From: Aphanothece cf. minutissima CCALA 015
GTDB lineage: Bacteria; Cyanobacteriota; Cyanobacteriia; PCC-6307; Cyanobiaceae
Assembly: GCA_003003925.1 (NCBI GenBank)
Contig: PVWP01000010.1
Coordinates: 1-64,000 of the forward strand
Length of the DNA: 64,000 bases
Reading direction: 5' to 3'
The position numbers and the translations under genes were made by a program. The first letter of the stretch is position 1. Every line of letters begins with the position of its first letter. This document shows positions 25,735-34,738 of the stretch, one piece after another. The notes beneath the pieces are model-generated. The model had not been told where the DNA came from and did not search any database. It was given only the letters and a program-made list of their open reading frames with translations.

Positions 25735-26373
25735 TCATTCCATGCGCCGGCGTCCTTCGAACGCCCGGGCCAGGGTGACTTCGTCGGCATATTCCAGCTC
25801 CCCCCCCACCGGCAGGCCGTAGGCGATGCGGGTGACGCTGGTGAACGGTTTGAGCAGGCGGGCCAGGTAGAGGCTGGTGGTGTCCCCCTCCACGCTGGGG
25901 GTGAGGGCCAGGATCACCTCGATCACCCCCTCCCGGTCGACCCGCTCCACCAGGGGCTGGATCTGCAGCAGCTCCGGACCCACCCCATCCATCGGCGAGA
26001 TCAGTCCGCCCAGCACGTGGTACTGGCCGTGGAATTCGCGGCTGCGCTCCATCGCCAGCAGGTCGCGGGAGTCGGCCACCACACAGATCTGCCCGTTGCG
26101 GCGCTCCTCGTTGCGGCAGATCTCGCAGAGCTCCTCGGCCGAGAGGTGGAAGCAGCGACGACACTGCCCCACCTGGCTGCGGGCTGCGAGCAGGGCATCG
26201 GCGAAGCTCCGGATCTGCTCCTCGGGCTGGCGCAGCAGGTGCAGGGCCAGTCGCTGGGCCGTGCGGGGCCCGATGCCGGGGAGTCGTTCGAACTGGTCGA
26301 TCAGCCGGGCCAGGGGTCGGGTGAAACCGCTCAGCGAACCGGCCGCAGGTGGGAGGGAATCTAGGCGGCCCAC
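25735..26373 (-). CDS. recR: Recombination mediator RecR
   Basis: Works with RecO/RecF to load RecA on gapped DNA. It has a helix-hairpin-helix [20 protein letters not shown], a Cys4 zinc finger (Cys71, 74, 83, 86 from the GTG) and a Toprim domain opening [10 protein letters not shown]. The GTG at 26373 gives 212 residues, near the family's 200. An ATG at 26445 is possible, but it would overlap the divergent psbP-like gene and add a low-complexity leader. Positioned upstream of lipA. Confidence 0.9.
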   Translation of the reverse strand: MGRLDSLPPAAGSLSGFTRPLARLIDQFERLPGIGPRTAQRLALHLLRQPEEQIRSFADALLAARSQVGQCRRCFHLSAEELCEICRNEERRNGQICVVADSRDLLAMERSREFHGQYHVLGGLISPMDGVGPELLQIQPLVERVDREGVIEVILALTPSVEGDTTSLYLARLLKPFTSVTRIAYGLPVGGELEYADEVTLARAFEGRRRME

Positions 26374-26443
26374 TCGCGGCGGGCGACGGCGCCGGGTGAG
26401 GATGGCCCCGGCTCCCGCCAGCTCCCCTGCCCCGCCCCGCGCC

Positions 26444-27055
26444 ATGGGTTTCCACGCCACCCACCAGCCCGTTGCCACCGCTGCCGCGGCCCCTGCGGCC
26501 ACCGTCCCCTGGCGCGCCCGGGGCGGCTCCCTGCTGGCGGCCCTGCTGCTGACCCTGATGCTGGTGGGCTGCAGCGCCGCCGCCGCGGGCCTGAACTCCT
26601 TCCAGAGCCCGGATGGCCGCTATGCCTTCCTCTACCCCACCGGCTGGACCCGGGTGCAGGTCAGCAATGGTCCCCAGGTGGTCTTCCACGACCTGATCAA
26701 CAGCGACGAGACCCTCAGCCTGGTGGTGTCCGAGGTCACCCCCGACCGGGATCTCAGCCAGCTCGGCAGTGCCGTCGAGGTGGGCGAGACCCTGCGGCGC
26801 AGCGTCATCTCCCCGGAAGGCAGCGGCCGGGATGCCGAACTGGTGGAGGCCCACGAGCGGGAGCAGGGGGGGCGGACTTACTACGACCTGGAGTACACGG
26901 TCCATCTGGCCGACCGGGACCGCCACGAGCTCGCCACGGTGGTGGTCGACCGCGGCCGCCTGTACACCTTCGCCGCCAGCACCAACGAGGCCCGCTGGAA
27001 CAAGGTGAAGGACCTGTTCGCCGTGGTGATCGGCTCCTTCACCCTGCAGATCTGA
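26444..27055 (+). CDS. PsbP-like photosystem II lipoprotein (CyanoP)
   Basis: Thylakoid-lumen lipoprotein of 203 residues. The signal sequence ends in a lipobox LVGC (Cys43). The mature part shows the PsbP fold: [37 protein letters not shown] and a C-terminal [19 protein letters not shown]. CyanoP assists photosystem II assembly. An ATG at 26402 is in frame and would add 14 residues. It heads a plus-strand operon and is divergent from recR, with the two starts close together. Confidence 0.9.
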   Translation: MGFHATHQPVATAAAAPAATVPWRARGGSLLAALLLTLMLVGCSAAAAGLNSFQSPDGRYAFLYPTGWTRVQVSNGPQVVFHDLINSDETLSLVVSEVTPDRDLSQLGSAVEVGETLRRSVISPEGSGRDAELVEAHEREQGGRTYYDLEYTVHLADRDRHELATVVVDRGRLYTFAASTNEARWNKVKDLFAVVIGSFTLQI

Positions 27056-27057
27056 AG

Positions 27058-28122
27058 GTGTCCGCCCCCGGCTCGCTGACCGTCATCGGCGGCGGGCTGG
27101 CCGGCAGCCTGCTGGCCCTGGAGCTGGCGGAGCGGGGTCTGGCGGTGACCCTGGTGGATGCGGGGGAGGCGACGGCCACGGCCCTCAGCTACGGGGGGGT
27201 GGCCTGGTGGGCCGGGGCTCCGGGGCCCCTGGGCCGGCTGCTGCGCCAGGCCCCCGCCCGCTGGCGACGGCTGCAGGCGCGCCATGGGCGGCTCGGCTGG
27301 CGGGGCTGCGGCCTGCGCCTCCATGGCGGCGGCTGGACCACCCCGCTGTTGCGCCCCCCCTTCGCCCAGGTGGACACCGCGGCGCTGATGGCCGCCCTGC
27401 CCGGGGCGCTGGCGGCGGCCGCTGTCGAGCATCGGCGGGGGAGGGTGGTGGCGCCGCCGCGGCCGGTGGCCGCCGGCTGGCAACTGCAGCTGGAGCCCGG
27501 CGGCAGCCTCGTGACGGATCAGGTGGTGCTGGCGGCCGGGGCCGGTTGCCGCGCCCTGGCCCCGGCTCTGCCGCAGCGCCATCGCGCCAGCTGGGCCGGG
27601 GTGCTGGCGCTGCCGGCAAGCCCTTCCCTGCCGCCCGCCTCGTCCAGCCCCTGGCAGCGCCATGCGGCTTCGCGTCGCATCGTGCAGCCGCGCCACTGGC
27701 AACGGCCGTCCCTGGAGGCCCGGGCTCCGGAGCTGGCGGAGGAGCGCTGGATCGTCGATGCCGGCTTCGCCCCCCGGGGAAAGGGGCTGCTGCTGGGGCA
27801 GATCAGCCTGGTGCGGCCGGGCCTGGATCCCGGTGAGCCGCCTGCGGTGGCCGTGATGGAACGCCGCCTGCGGGCCGGCCTGGCCGGGCTCGATCCGGTG
27901 CTGGCCGCCCTGCCGGGCCCCTACCACCAGGTGCCGGTGGCCTTCTGCAGCGGTGGCCTTCCCCTGGTGGGGCCCCTGGGCGACACGGCGGGCCTCTGGG
28001 TGTTCAGCGGCTTCGGCGGCGCCTTCGCCCAGGTGCCGGTGCTCGCCCCCCTGCTGGCCGATGTGATCGCCGGGCTGGCCGATCCGGGGGATCTGGCCGG
28101 ATTCGGCGTCCTGCCAGGCTGA
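27058..28122 (+). CDS. DAO-family FAD-dependent oxidoreductase
   Basis: Protein of 354 residues beginning with a Rossmann FAD-binding motif (LTVIGGGLAGSLLALELAERG, about 7-27). A DAO-type substrate domain follows, closing with LWVFSGFGGAFAQVP (about 315-329), the GxxG FAD segment of glycine/D-amino-acid oxidases. No membrane span; the substrate is unknown. The GTG start lies 2 nt after the PsbP-like gene, so the pair is almost certainly co-translated. A photosystem or redox link is inferred only from position. Confidence 0.82.
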   Translation: MSAPGSLTVIGGGLAGSLLALELAERGLAVTLVDAGEATATALSYGGVAWWAGAPGPLGRLLRQAPARWRRLQARHGRLGWRGCGLRLHGGGWTTPLLRPPFAQVDTAALMAALPGALAAAAVEHRRGRVVAPPRPVAAGWQLQLEPGGSLVTDQVVLAAGAGCRALAPALPQRHRASWAGVLALPASPSLPPASSSPWQRHAASRRIVQPRHWQRPSLEARAPELAEERWIVDAGFAPRGKGLLLGQISLVRPGLDPGEPPAVAVMERRLRAGLAGLDPVLAALPGPYHQVPVAFCSGGLPLVGPLGDTAGLWVFSGFGGAFAQVPVLAPLLADVIAGLADPGDLAGFGVLPG

Positions 28123-28142
28123 CAGGCGGCCTTCCATCCAGC

Positions 28143-29513
28143 ATGCTGGCGGCGATGGCCACGTCCGCTCCCCCGACCGGTGCAGCCCTTCCGCCCGGAG
28201 CAGCCCAGTCTCGCCGGCCGGTGGCGACCCTGCGCCGTCGTTGGAGTGGCCTCAGCGATCGCGGCCAGGTGGGGGCCTGCCTGGTGGCGATGGGCGGGGT
28301 CCTCGGGCTCTGGGTGCTGTTCTGGCCGGTTCCCACGGAGGTGATGGGGCAGGGGGTGCTGATCTACCCCGACACCGCCGGTCTGCTGGATGCCCGCGCC
28401 GGCGGCCAGGTGCGACGGCTGCGGGTGGCCGTCGGGCAGCAGGTGCGCAAGGGGCAGGTGCTGATGGAGCTGTACCTGCCGGTGCTCGACCGCCAGCTGC
28501 AGCAGCAGCGCGGCAACCTCGCCCAGCTGGAGCGCGACAACCGCGAGCTCGACCGGCGCGATGCCCTGCGGCTCTCCAGCGAGCGGCTCAGCCTCGACAC
28601 CGCCTTGGCCAAGCTGGCCCAGGACCGGCGCCGCTATCAGGAGCTGGCGGCCACCTATGCGGAGAAGGTGCGCAACCTGCGCTGGCTGAGCCAGCGGGAG
28701 GTGGTGGCGCCCCTGGCCTCCGAGGTGGTGGCGGCCGAGCAGGGCCTGACCAGCACCAGCGTCAGTCTTGATGCGGTCAGGATCCAGGAGAAGGATCTGC
28801 TCACCCGCTATCAGCAGGTCCGGCTGGACATCCAGACCCAGGCCCTGCGGCGTCGCTACCAGATCGACGACATGCGCCGACAGATCCGGGTCACCGAGGC
28901 CCGCCTGGCCTTCGACGGCCAGGTGCTGGCCGACCGGGACGGCACCGTGCTGGACCTGCAGGTGATTCAGGGCCAGACGGTGGCCACCGGCCAGCGCCTC
29001 GGCACCCTGGGCCGGGCCGGCGCCGGCGGTGCCGGGGGGCCGCGGCTGCAGGCGGTGGCCTACTTCGCCCCGGCCGATGCCCGCCGCCTGCCGGCCGGCC
29101 TGCCGGTGGAGGTGGTGCCCCTCTGGGACCAGCGGGGTCGGTTCGGCGGCATCGTCGGCAAGGTGGTTCAGGTGCTGGCCCTGCCGGCCACGGAGGAGGA
29201 CATCTCCACCACCATCGGCAACCCCCAGCTGGCCCGGGACCTGCTCAAGCACGGACCGGTGATGCGGACGGAGATCGCCCTGGAGCGGGACCCCACCAGC
29301 CGGGACGGCTACCGCTGGACCCTCTCCGGCGGCAGCGGGGTGTTTCCTGTGCGGGAGGGCCTGACGATCGCCGCCCATGCCTACGTGGAGTGGCGCACCC
29401 CGATCACCTACGTGATTCCGGGCCTGCGTTCCCTGACGGGCGGTTACCGCAGCCTCCGGATCGATCGGCTCTGGGACCGTCCTTCCCTGCGCCAGAGTGG
29501 AGCCCCGCCATGA
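28143..29513 (+). CDS. HlyD-family membrane fusion protein, NHLM/Nif11-type
   Basis: Adaptor of a type I-like export system, 456 residues. One N-terminal span (about 43-62) is followed by the first half-lipoyl segment (GVLIYPDTAGLLDARAGGQV), a long coiled coil of about 120 residues and the returning lipoyl half (DRDGTVLDLQVIQGQTVATG). A beta-barrel region follows with WDQRGRFGGIVGKVVQV. The layout resembles the fusion protein of NHLM bacteriocin systems, which export peptides with Nif11 or nitrile-hydratase leaders. The usual peptidase-ABC partners are absent nearby. It starts 20 nt after the FAD oxidase. Confidence 0.8.
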   Translation: MLAAMATSAPPTGAALPPGAAQSRRPVATLRRRWSGLSDRGQVGACLVAMGGVLGLWVLFWPVPTEVMGQGVLIYPDTAGLLDARAGGQVRRLRVAVGQQVRKGQVLMELYLPVLDRQLQQQRGNLAQLERDNRELDRRDALRLSSERLSLDTALAKLAQDRRRYQELAATYAEKVRNLRWLSQREVVAPLASEVVAAEQGLTSTSVSLDAVRIQEKDLLTRYQQVRLDIQTQALRRRYQIDDMRRQIRVTEARLAFDGQVLADRDGTVLDLQVIQGQTVATGQRLGTLGRAGAGGAGGPRLQAVAYFAPADARRLPAGLPVEVVPLWDQRGRFGGIVGKVVQVLALPATEEDISTTIGNPQLARDLLKHGPVMRTEIALERDPTSRDGYRWTLSGGSGVFPVREGLTIAAHAYVEWRTPITYVIPGLRSLTGGYRSLRIDRLWDRPSLRQSGAPP

Positions 29514-29717
29514 GTGAGCAGCGCCATGGCTGACCGCCGGTGGTGGCAGATCCGCAATCCCCTGCTGCGCCAGGAGCTCCCCTGGCTGGTCAGTGAGGTG
29601 GTGCTCCTGGTGGTGCTGTGCAATGCCAACCCACCGGAACTGTGGTTCTGGCTGGTGGTGCTCCTGGTGATCCTGGGCTACAGGATCGAGCGCTGGTATT
29701 CTTCCCGGCCCGAATGA
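29514..29717 (+). CDS. 67-residue membrane protein following the HlyD-type gene
   Basis: Starts with a GTG immediately after the HlyD stop codon (or an ATG 12 nt later). The product has two hydrophobic segments, ELPWLVSEVVLLVVLC and ELWFWLVVLLVILGY, separated by NANPP and ending in a basic, aromatic tail (RIERWYSS). This is a helical-hairpin topology. No family is recognised. The abutting reading frames imply it works with the secretion adaptor, perhaps as a small inner-membrane subunit. Confidence 0.7.
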   Translation: MSSAMADRRWWQIRNPLLRQELPWLVSEVVLLVVLCNANPPELWFWLVVLLVILGYRIERWYSSRPE

Positions 29718-29763
29718 TCGCTTCGTCGCAGGACTCCGGCTGGTAAGTGTTGAACTTCTGCCC

Positions 29764-29826
29764 ATGGAGGACACCGTGCATCAACGTTTTGTTCCCTCGC
29801 CGGATCGTTGTTTCCTGAGACGCTGA
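29764..29826 (+). other. Possible 20-codon upstream ORF before the binding-protein gene
   Basis: An ATG-started frame (MEDTVHQRFVPSPDRCFLRR) that stops 2 nt before the chosen start of the next gene. It could serve translational coupling or be chance; the coding evidence is only its position. Confidence 0.2.
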
Positions 29827-29828
29827 TA

Positions 29829-30857
29829 ATGCAGCCCATGGATGCAGGCTCCAGGGTGCGGCAGAGAACAGCGAGGATTCGGTACCGTCCGCGATGGGTT
29901 CTGATCGGTATGGTCGTCCTGGCCATGCTGGCGGCGCTGTTCGGTTGCTTCAGGCCAGCGTCGTTGCCCCTGCGGATCGGCGCCAACCTCTGGACCGGTT
30001 ATGAAACTCTCTACCTGGCCAGAGACCTGGGTGAGCTGAAAGACAAGCCCATCCGACTGATTGATTTCCCTTCCGGGACCGAGGAAGTCAGGGCCTACCG
30101 AAACGATGAAATCGATGGAGCAGGCCTGTCGATCGATCAGGTGATCACCCTGGCCGCCACCCAGGGGGACATCCGGATCATCGCCATCATGGACTTCTCC
30201 AACGGAGGGGACGTGATCCTTGCCAGACCTGGCCTGAGGACGATGGGAGAGCTGAAGGGCAAGCGCATCGGCGTGGAGGCCACCGCCCTGGGGGCCTTTT
30301 TTCTCGGCCGAGCCCTGGAGCTCAACGACATGACCCCCCAGGACGTCACGGTGGTGTCGTTGGAACTGGGGGATCACGAGGCTGCCTACAGGGCTGGAAG
30401 GGTCGATGCGGTGGTGACCTTTGGCCCGGCGCGCACCAACCTGCTCAAGGCGGGCGCCATCCCCTTGTTTGACAGCAGCCGGATCCCGGGAGAGATTGTG
30501 GACACCCTGGCCGCCAGCAGCGAGGCGATCGCCAACAACGCCGAGCATCTGCAGACCCTCGTGGAGGCGAGATTCAAGGCCCTGGGTTATTTCCAAAGCA
30601 ATCCGGCCGATGCCGCCCGGCGCATGGCCAGGCGCACCCGGGTGAAGCCGGAGGAACTGTTGGAGGCTTTCCGTCTGCTGGAGCAGCCGTCACTGGAAAC
30701 GAATGTGGCGTTGCTGACTCAGCGGGATCCATCGCTGGTGGTCACCATGACCAACCTGATCAGGGTCATGCATGACAACGGGCTGATCACGAAAATGATA
30801 GACCCTGCCAGTCTTCTGGATGCTCAGTTTGTCGAGCGTGCGCTGGCTCGTCGTTAG
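29829..30857 (+). CDS. NMT1/SsuA-type periplasmic substrate-binding protein
   Basis: Protein of 342 residues with an N-terminal hydrophobic anchor or signal (WVLIGMVVLAMLAALFGC, with a possible lipobox Cys). A type-II binding-protein fold follows: LRIGANLWTGYETLYLA, GTEEVRAYRNDEIDGAGLS, LKGKRIGVEATALGAFF and AVVTFGPAR. Relatives bind nitrate, sulfonates, taurine or thiamine precursors; the ligand here is unknown. No permease or ATPase is near. Instead a sensor kinase starts 3-15 nt downstream, so this protein probably delivers a ligand to the kinase. TTG at 29808 is an alternative start. Lower GC than the flanks. Confidence 0.8.
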   Translation: MQPMDAGSRVRQRTARIRYRPRWVLIGMVVLAMLAALFGCFRPASLPLRIGANLWTGYETLYLARDLGELKDKPIRLIDFPSGTEEVRAYRNDEIDGAGLSIDQVITLAATQGDIRIIAIMDFSNGGDVILARPGLRTMGELKGKRIGVEATALGAFFLGRALELNDMTPQDVTVVSLELGDHEAAYRAGRVDAVVTFGPARTNLLKAGAIPLFDSSRIPGEIVDTLAASSEAIANNAEHLQTLVEARFKALGYFQSNPADAARRMARRTRVKPEELLEAFRLLEQPSLETNVALLTQRDPSLVVTMTNLIRVMHDNGLITKMIDPASLLDAQFVERALARR

Positions 30858-30872
30858 GCGGTGGATCGCAGT

Positions 30873-31997
30873 ATGACCAGATTCCCTCCGCCCCTTCGCT
30901 TCACGATCCCGGCCCTGATTGTCGTGAGTGGTTTTTCGATTGGTGCTATCCAGTTCGCACTGGAAGTTCAAGATGCCAATCGCAGATCCGAGCAAAGCGC
31001 CACCATCTATCTGAAGTCCTCGGTCTCCCAGGCCGCGCGAATGGTGGACTATCTCTATCGAACTGATCAGCAGAGTGATCAAGTCGTTGCATTGATCAGC
31101 CAGCTGGGAACCAATGCGGGCTATCGGAATGTGATTCTTTTCAACGACAGGAACATCGTTCTCCGTGCCAGTGACTACAGCCTTGAGGGCCAACCCATCG
31201 GAGCGACGGAAGCGGCGCCGTTGGCCTCCCTCTTTTCCCAGGCTCGCCGTTCGCTTCGGGGAACGGTCCGACTCTCGACGGACCGCCTTCATCTGTCAGC
31301 CGTTTATCCCATCCTGCTCAAGCCCCTGCCTGGCGAACTGAAGCCATCTCGTGTCGGTATTTTTTATGTTGACTACAGCCTGGCCGAGGCGAAGCGCACC
31401 GCGTTCCGTGAAGCGCTCCGGCGGACTCTGGCGTTCAATGCTCTTCTGGTTCTTCTCGGTATCTGCGTCTGGCTGTTCTTTCAGTATGCGCTGACCAGTC
31501 GGATCAGAAAACTCATCGCCGCCAGCCACGCCCTGGGTGAAGGCGATCTGGCGGTAAGGAGTGGACTGGATGGCTCCGATGAGCTGGCTGGAATCTCCGT
31601 GGCGTTTGATCAGATGGCGGAGAAAATGGAGCAGAATGCTGTCAATCTAAAGCGCCAGGTACAACGTGAACTGATCCTGCGGGAGATCACGGAGCGGATT
31701 CTCACGTTTCTTGAGCTCAAGCGCATCTTTCAGGTGGCGGTCAACGAAATGCTTCCCTATCTTGCGGTGGACCGGGTGGCCATCTATCAGTTTGATCAGG
31801 CTTGCCAGTGTCATCGTGGTGCATCATCGCGGAGGCTGTTCAGCCAGATACGGAGTCGTTGTTGGCCGTTTCGATCGACGATACCTGTTTCGACGATGCG
31901 CTGGTCTCTCGCTACCTCAAGGGCGGACATCAGGCCATTGATAATGTGGCGACAGCCGCCTTGGAGCCCTGCTATCGGGAGCTTCTTCTTGGCCTGA
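30873..31997 (+). CDS. Hybrid sensor histidine kinase, 5' part (frameshifted)
   Basis: Sensor half of a membrane histidine kinase. First span at about 11-31 (TIPALIVVSGFSIGAIQFAL), then a periplasmic Cache-like sensor of about 150 residues, a second span (ALLVLLGICVWLFFQYAL) and a HAMP linker (LIAASHALGEGDLAVRSGLDG). The beginning of a GAF domain follows (RILTFLELKRIFQVAVNEMLP, VDRVAIYQFD). After about 31800 the frame turns to nonsense, while the GAF domain continues in the overlapping frame. Read alone it has no catalytic domain. GTG at 30861 is an alternative start. Confidence 0.75.
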   Translation: MTRFPPPLRFTIPALIVVSGFSIGAIQFALEVQDANRRSEQSATIYLKSSVSQAARMVDYLYRTDQQSDQVVALISQLGTNAGYRNVILFNDRNIVLRASDYSLEGQPIGATEAAPLASLFSQARRSLRGTVRLSTDRLHLSAVYPILLKPLPGELKPSRVGIFYVDYSLAEAKRTAFREALRRTLAFNALLVLLGICVWLFFQYALTSRIRKLIAASHALGEGDLAVRSGLDGSDELAGISVAFDQMAEKMEQNAVNLKRQVQRELILREITERILTFLELKRIFQVAVNEMLPYLAVDRVAIYQFDQACQCHRGASSRRLFSQIRSRCWPFRSTIPVSTMRWSLATSRADIRPLIMWRQPPWSPAIGSFFLA

Positions 31998-33463
31998 AGA
32001 TTCAGGCCAATCTGGTGGTTCCACTGATCTGCGGTTCCCGTCTATGGGGGCTGTTGTGTATGCATCACTCCAAACGGCCTCGTCGCTGGAGTGAGGAGGA
32101 TCTTCAAGTCGTCAATCATGTCGCGAGCCAACTCAGCATCGCCATCCAGCAGGCTGACCTGTTCGCCAAACTGGAGGACGAGCTGCAAGAGAAGAAGCTG
32201 GCCGAAGAACGTCTGATCACCGTGAACGATGAGTTGGCCTCGATCAATGACCAGCTGGCTCGCTCGACACGCCTGAAGGATGAGTTCCTGGCCAACATGA
32301 GCCATGAACTGCGAACCCCACTGAATGGCATTCTCGGGATGGCGGAATCCTTGCAGGAGAACATCTATGGCGAGATGTCCCCGATCCAGCGCAAGGCCTT
32401 GGAGGAGATTGATCGCAGTGGACTCCATCTGCTGGAGTTGATCAACGATATCCTTGACATCACCAAGATCGAAGCCGGCAAGCTTGAAGTCCATCCCCAT
32501 CCCGTCTCGATCCCTGTTCTCTGCCACGCCTGCATCGCCACCATCGAGCGAATGGCGGAGGCCAAGTCGATTCACCTGTCCTCACAGATCGACCCTGCCC
32601 TGCCTGTTGTTCTGCTTGATGGGCGGCTGCTGCGTCAGGTTCTCATCAACCTGCTCAGTAATGCTGTCAAGTTCACTCCCGCTGGAGGATCGGTTCGTCT
32701 GGAGGTCGGGCTGAGCTGCCCCCCGGAGGCGGCGGCTGGTCAGGCCACGCTCAGGCTCTGTGTGATCGATTCAGGCATCGGCATCGATCGGGAGGATCAG
32801 GACAAGATCTTCCAGCCCTTCGTGCAGATCGACAGTGGCTTGAACCGCCAGTTCACGGGCTCCGGCCTTGGCCTCTCGATCGTGAAACGCATCCTCCTGG
32901 CCCATGGCGGGGACATCAGCCTGCAATCGGCCCATGGACAGGGAACCCGCTTCAGCGTCCGGCTTCCTGTCACCCTCCCCCCAGAGGCATCCACGGAGGA
33001 TTCAGCGCCGGATACGGCGCCGATGGCCTCGGCCGGAGTCGAGGACGGCGTTCCAGCGGAGCGGTCGTTGATCCTGCTGGCGGAGGACAGTCGGGTCAAC
33101 CGACTGATCTACGCACGCTATCTCCACGCCAAGGGATACCGGGTGCAGGAGGTGGTCAATGGCCAGGAGGCGATCGACTTCCTGCACGACCGTGTTCCCA
33201 GCCTGTTGATTCTGGACATGTCGATGCCGGTGGTGGACGGTTTTTCCGTCCTGCGCATGATCCGCTCCAGCGACAGGCCAGAGCTGGCGGTGATGCCCAT
33301 CATCGTGCTGACGGCGTTGGCGATGAAAGGCGACCGGGAGAAGTGCCTGGCTGCCGGTGCCAGCGAGTACCTGGCCAAGCCGGTGAAACTCCAGGAGCTT
33401 GACCAGACCATCCGCAGGATCCTGGAGACCGCTGGCGAGAGAGGATCGCCTCTGTCCCCTTGA
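31802..33463 (+). CDS. Hybrid sensor histidine kinase, 3' part (frameshifted)
   Basis: Catalytic half of the same kinase, 553 codons from a TTG that is only the edge of the open frame. It resumes the GAF domain (LLAVSIDDTCF, QANLVVPL, LWGLLCMHHS), then has a short coiled coil, HisKA with His168 in MSHELRTPLNGILG, and HATPase with N box NLLSNAVKFTP, G1 DSGIGI, F FQPF and G2 GSGLGLS. The C-terminal receiver has Asp429, phospho-acceptor Asp472 (LILDMSMP) and Lys526. All catalytic residues are intact. No output domain follows the receiver. Confidence 0.78.
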   Translation: MPVSSWCIIAEAVQPDTESLLAVSIDDTCFDDALVSRYLKGGHQAIDNVATAALEPCYRELLLGLKIQANLVVPLICGSRLWGLLCMHHSKRPRRWSEEDLQVVNHVASQLSIAIQQADLFAKLEDELQEKKLAEERLITVNDELASINDQLARSTRLKDEFLANMSHELRTPLNGILGMAESLQENIYGEMSPIQRKALEEIDRSGLHLLELINDILDITKIEAGKLEVHPHPVSIPVLCHACIATIERMAEAKSIHLSSQIDPALPVVLLDGRLLRQVLINLLSNAVKFTPAGGSVRLEVGLSCPPEAAAGQATLRLCVIDSGIGIDREDQDKIFQPFVQIDSGLNRQFTGSGLGLSIVKRILLAHGGDISLQSAHGQGTRFSVRLPVTLPPEASTEDSAPDTAPMASAGVEDGVPAERSLILLAEDSRVNRLIYARYLHAKGYRVQEVVNGQEAIDFLHDRVPSLLILDMSMPVVDGFSVLRMIRSSDRPELAVMPIIVLTALAMKGDREKCLAAGASEYLAKPVKLQELDQTIRRILETAGERGSPLSP

Positions 33464-33513
33464 TTTCGGATTCATGGATCGCCATGGACTCCGTTCCTGC
33501 GGCGGCAGGGAGT

Positions 33514-34566
33514 TCAGCCGCTGTGCTTCTGCAACACGCTGCCGGCGCCTGCCCGGGCGCGGTCGGCCTCTGATGCGGCGGGCCCAGGGGTCTGGCCATC
33601 CTCCTGTTGGAGGGATCGCAGCTGCTTGATCTCCTTCATCAGGGCCTCCCCATCGGCCAGGAGCTCGACAATGGTTTCATGCCGTTCCGGTTGATAGGCG
33701 GTGATGCCATAGGAGAACGAGATGGCATCGTCCTTGTTCGACAGACCGTTGTCCTGCTCGAGGGCTTTCTCGATGCGATGGACCACGGTGTCGGACTGCT
33801 CCCGGGTGGCGTTGATCAGCAGAACCACGAAGGCATCCCCACCGAGTCGGGCCACCACATCGGAGTCTCGGCAGACATCCGTGATCCGATCCGCCAGGGT
33901 GATCAGGACCTCATCACCAGCCTGGCGCCCGTGGAGGTGGTTGATTCGCTGGAAATCGTTCAGATCGAGATAGAGGAGCGAAACCGGTATCGCCTGGCGC
34001 GTGCAGAGCTGAAGGCTCTGCTGGGCAAGGGCAAGAAATCCGCGCCTGTTCTCCAGGCCGGTGAGCTTGTCCCTGGTGGCCAGCAGGGTGGAGACCACCT
34101 CCTGCTCCACAACGCTCGCCAGATCCTTCAGGATCTCGATCTGCTCCCCATCAAGGGTTCGGGGTGCCTGATCGACGATGCACAGGGTGCCGATCTTTCG
34201 ATGGTCCACCGTCAAGGGACAAGCCGCATAAAAGCGAACATGGGGCTCTCCCAGAACCAGAGGATTATCATGGAATCGTTCATCCTCCAAGGCGTCGGGA
34301 ACGATGAATACCTCTGAGCCAAGAATCGCATGACCACAGAACGACACGCTTCTGGAGGCTTCCGAACTACCTAGACCTGAGGTGGATTTCGACCACTGCC
34401 GATGTTCATCGACAAGGCTGACCATTGCGATCGGAACCTTGAAGATCCTCTGGGCCAGTCTGGTGAGCCGATCGAAACGGGAGTCCTGTCCTGTGTCGAG
34501 GAGACCCAGGGATCGAAGCTTGGCCAGCCGAAGCGGTTCGTCGTCAGGGGTCTCAGGCGGTTTCAA
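33514..34566 (-). CDS. GAF-GGDEF protein with a degenerate active site
   Basis: Cytoplasmic protein of 350 residues. The GAF domain (about 28-160) contains CGHAILG, FYAACPL and GTLCIVD. A GGDEF-type domain starts at RDKLTGLENRRGF (about 165). The signature reads LGGDAF (241-246), with Ala in place of the catalytic Glu. The substrate segment DLNDFQRINHLHGRQAGD also departs from the FKxINDxxGHxxGD consensus. It is therefore likely unable to make cyclic di-GMP and may act as a receptor or scaffold. Convergent with the kinase, 50 nt away. Less GC-rich than the flanks. Confidence 0.83.
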   Translation of the reverse strand: MKPPETPDDEPLRLAKLRSLGLLDTGQDSRFDRLTRLAQRIFKVPIAMVSLVDEHRQWSKSTSGLGSSEASRSVSFCGHAILGSEVFIVPDALEDERFHDNPLVLGEPHVRFYAACPLTVDHRKIGTLCIVDQAPRTLDGEQIEILKDLASVVEQEVVSTLLATRDKLTGLENRRGFLALAQQSLQLCTRQAIPVSLLYLDLNDFQRINHLHGRQAGDEVLITLADRITDVCRDSDVVARLGGDAFVVLLINATREQSDTVVHRIEKALEQDNGLSNKDDAISFSYGITAYQPERHETIVELLADGEALMKEIKQLRSLQQEDGQTPGPAASEADRARAGAGSVLQKHSG

Positions 34567-34738
34567 TGGATCCCTCTTCGATACAAGGCCGGCCGACGGG
34601 GAAACACATCAGGTTGCGAGAGCTGTTGGTCGGTCAGTTGGTGAAACAGTTCGTAGACCTGCGACCCCGATTTCCACTTTAGCGTTTTCTTGCTTGCCCG
34701 TCCCAGGTCTCTTTCCCGCCCGTCACTTCCGGGGCAGT

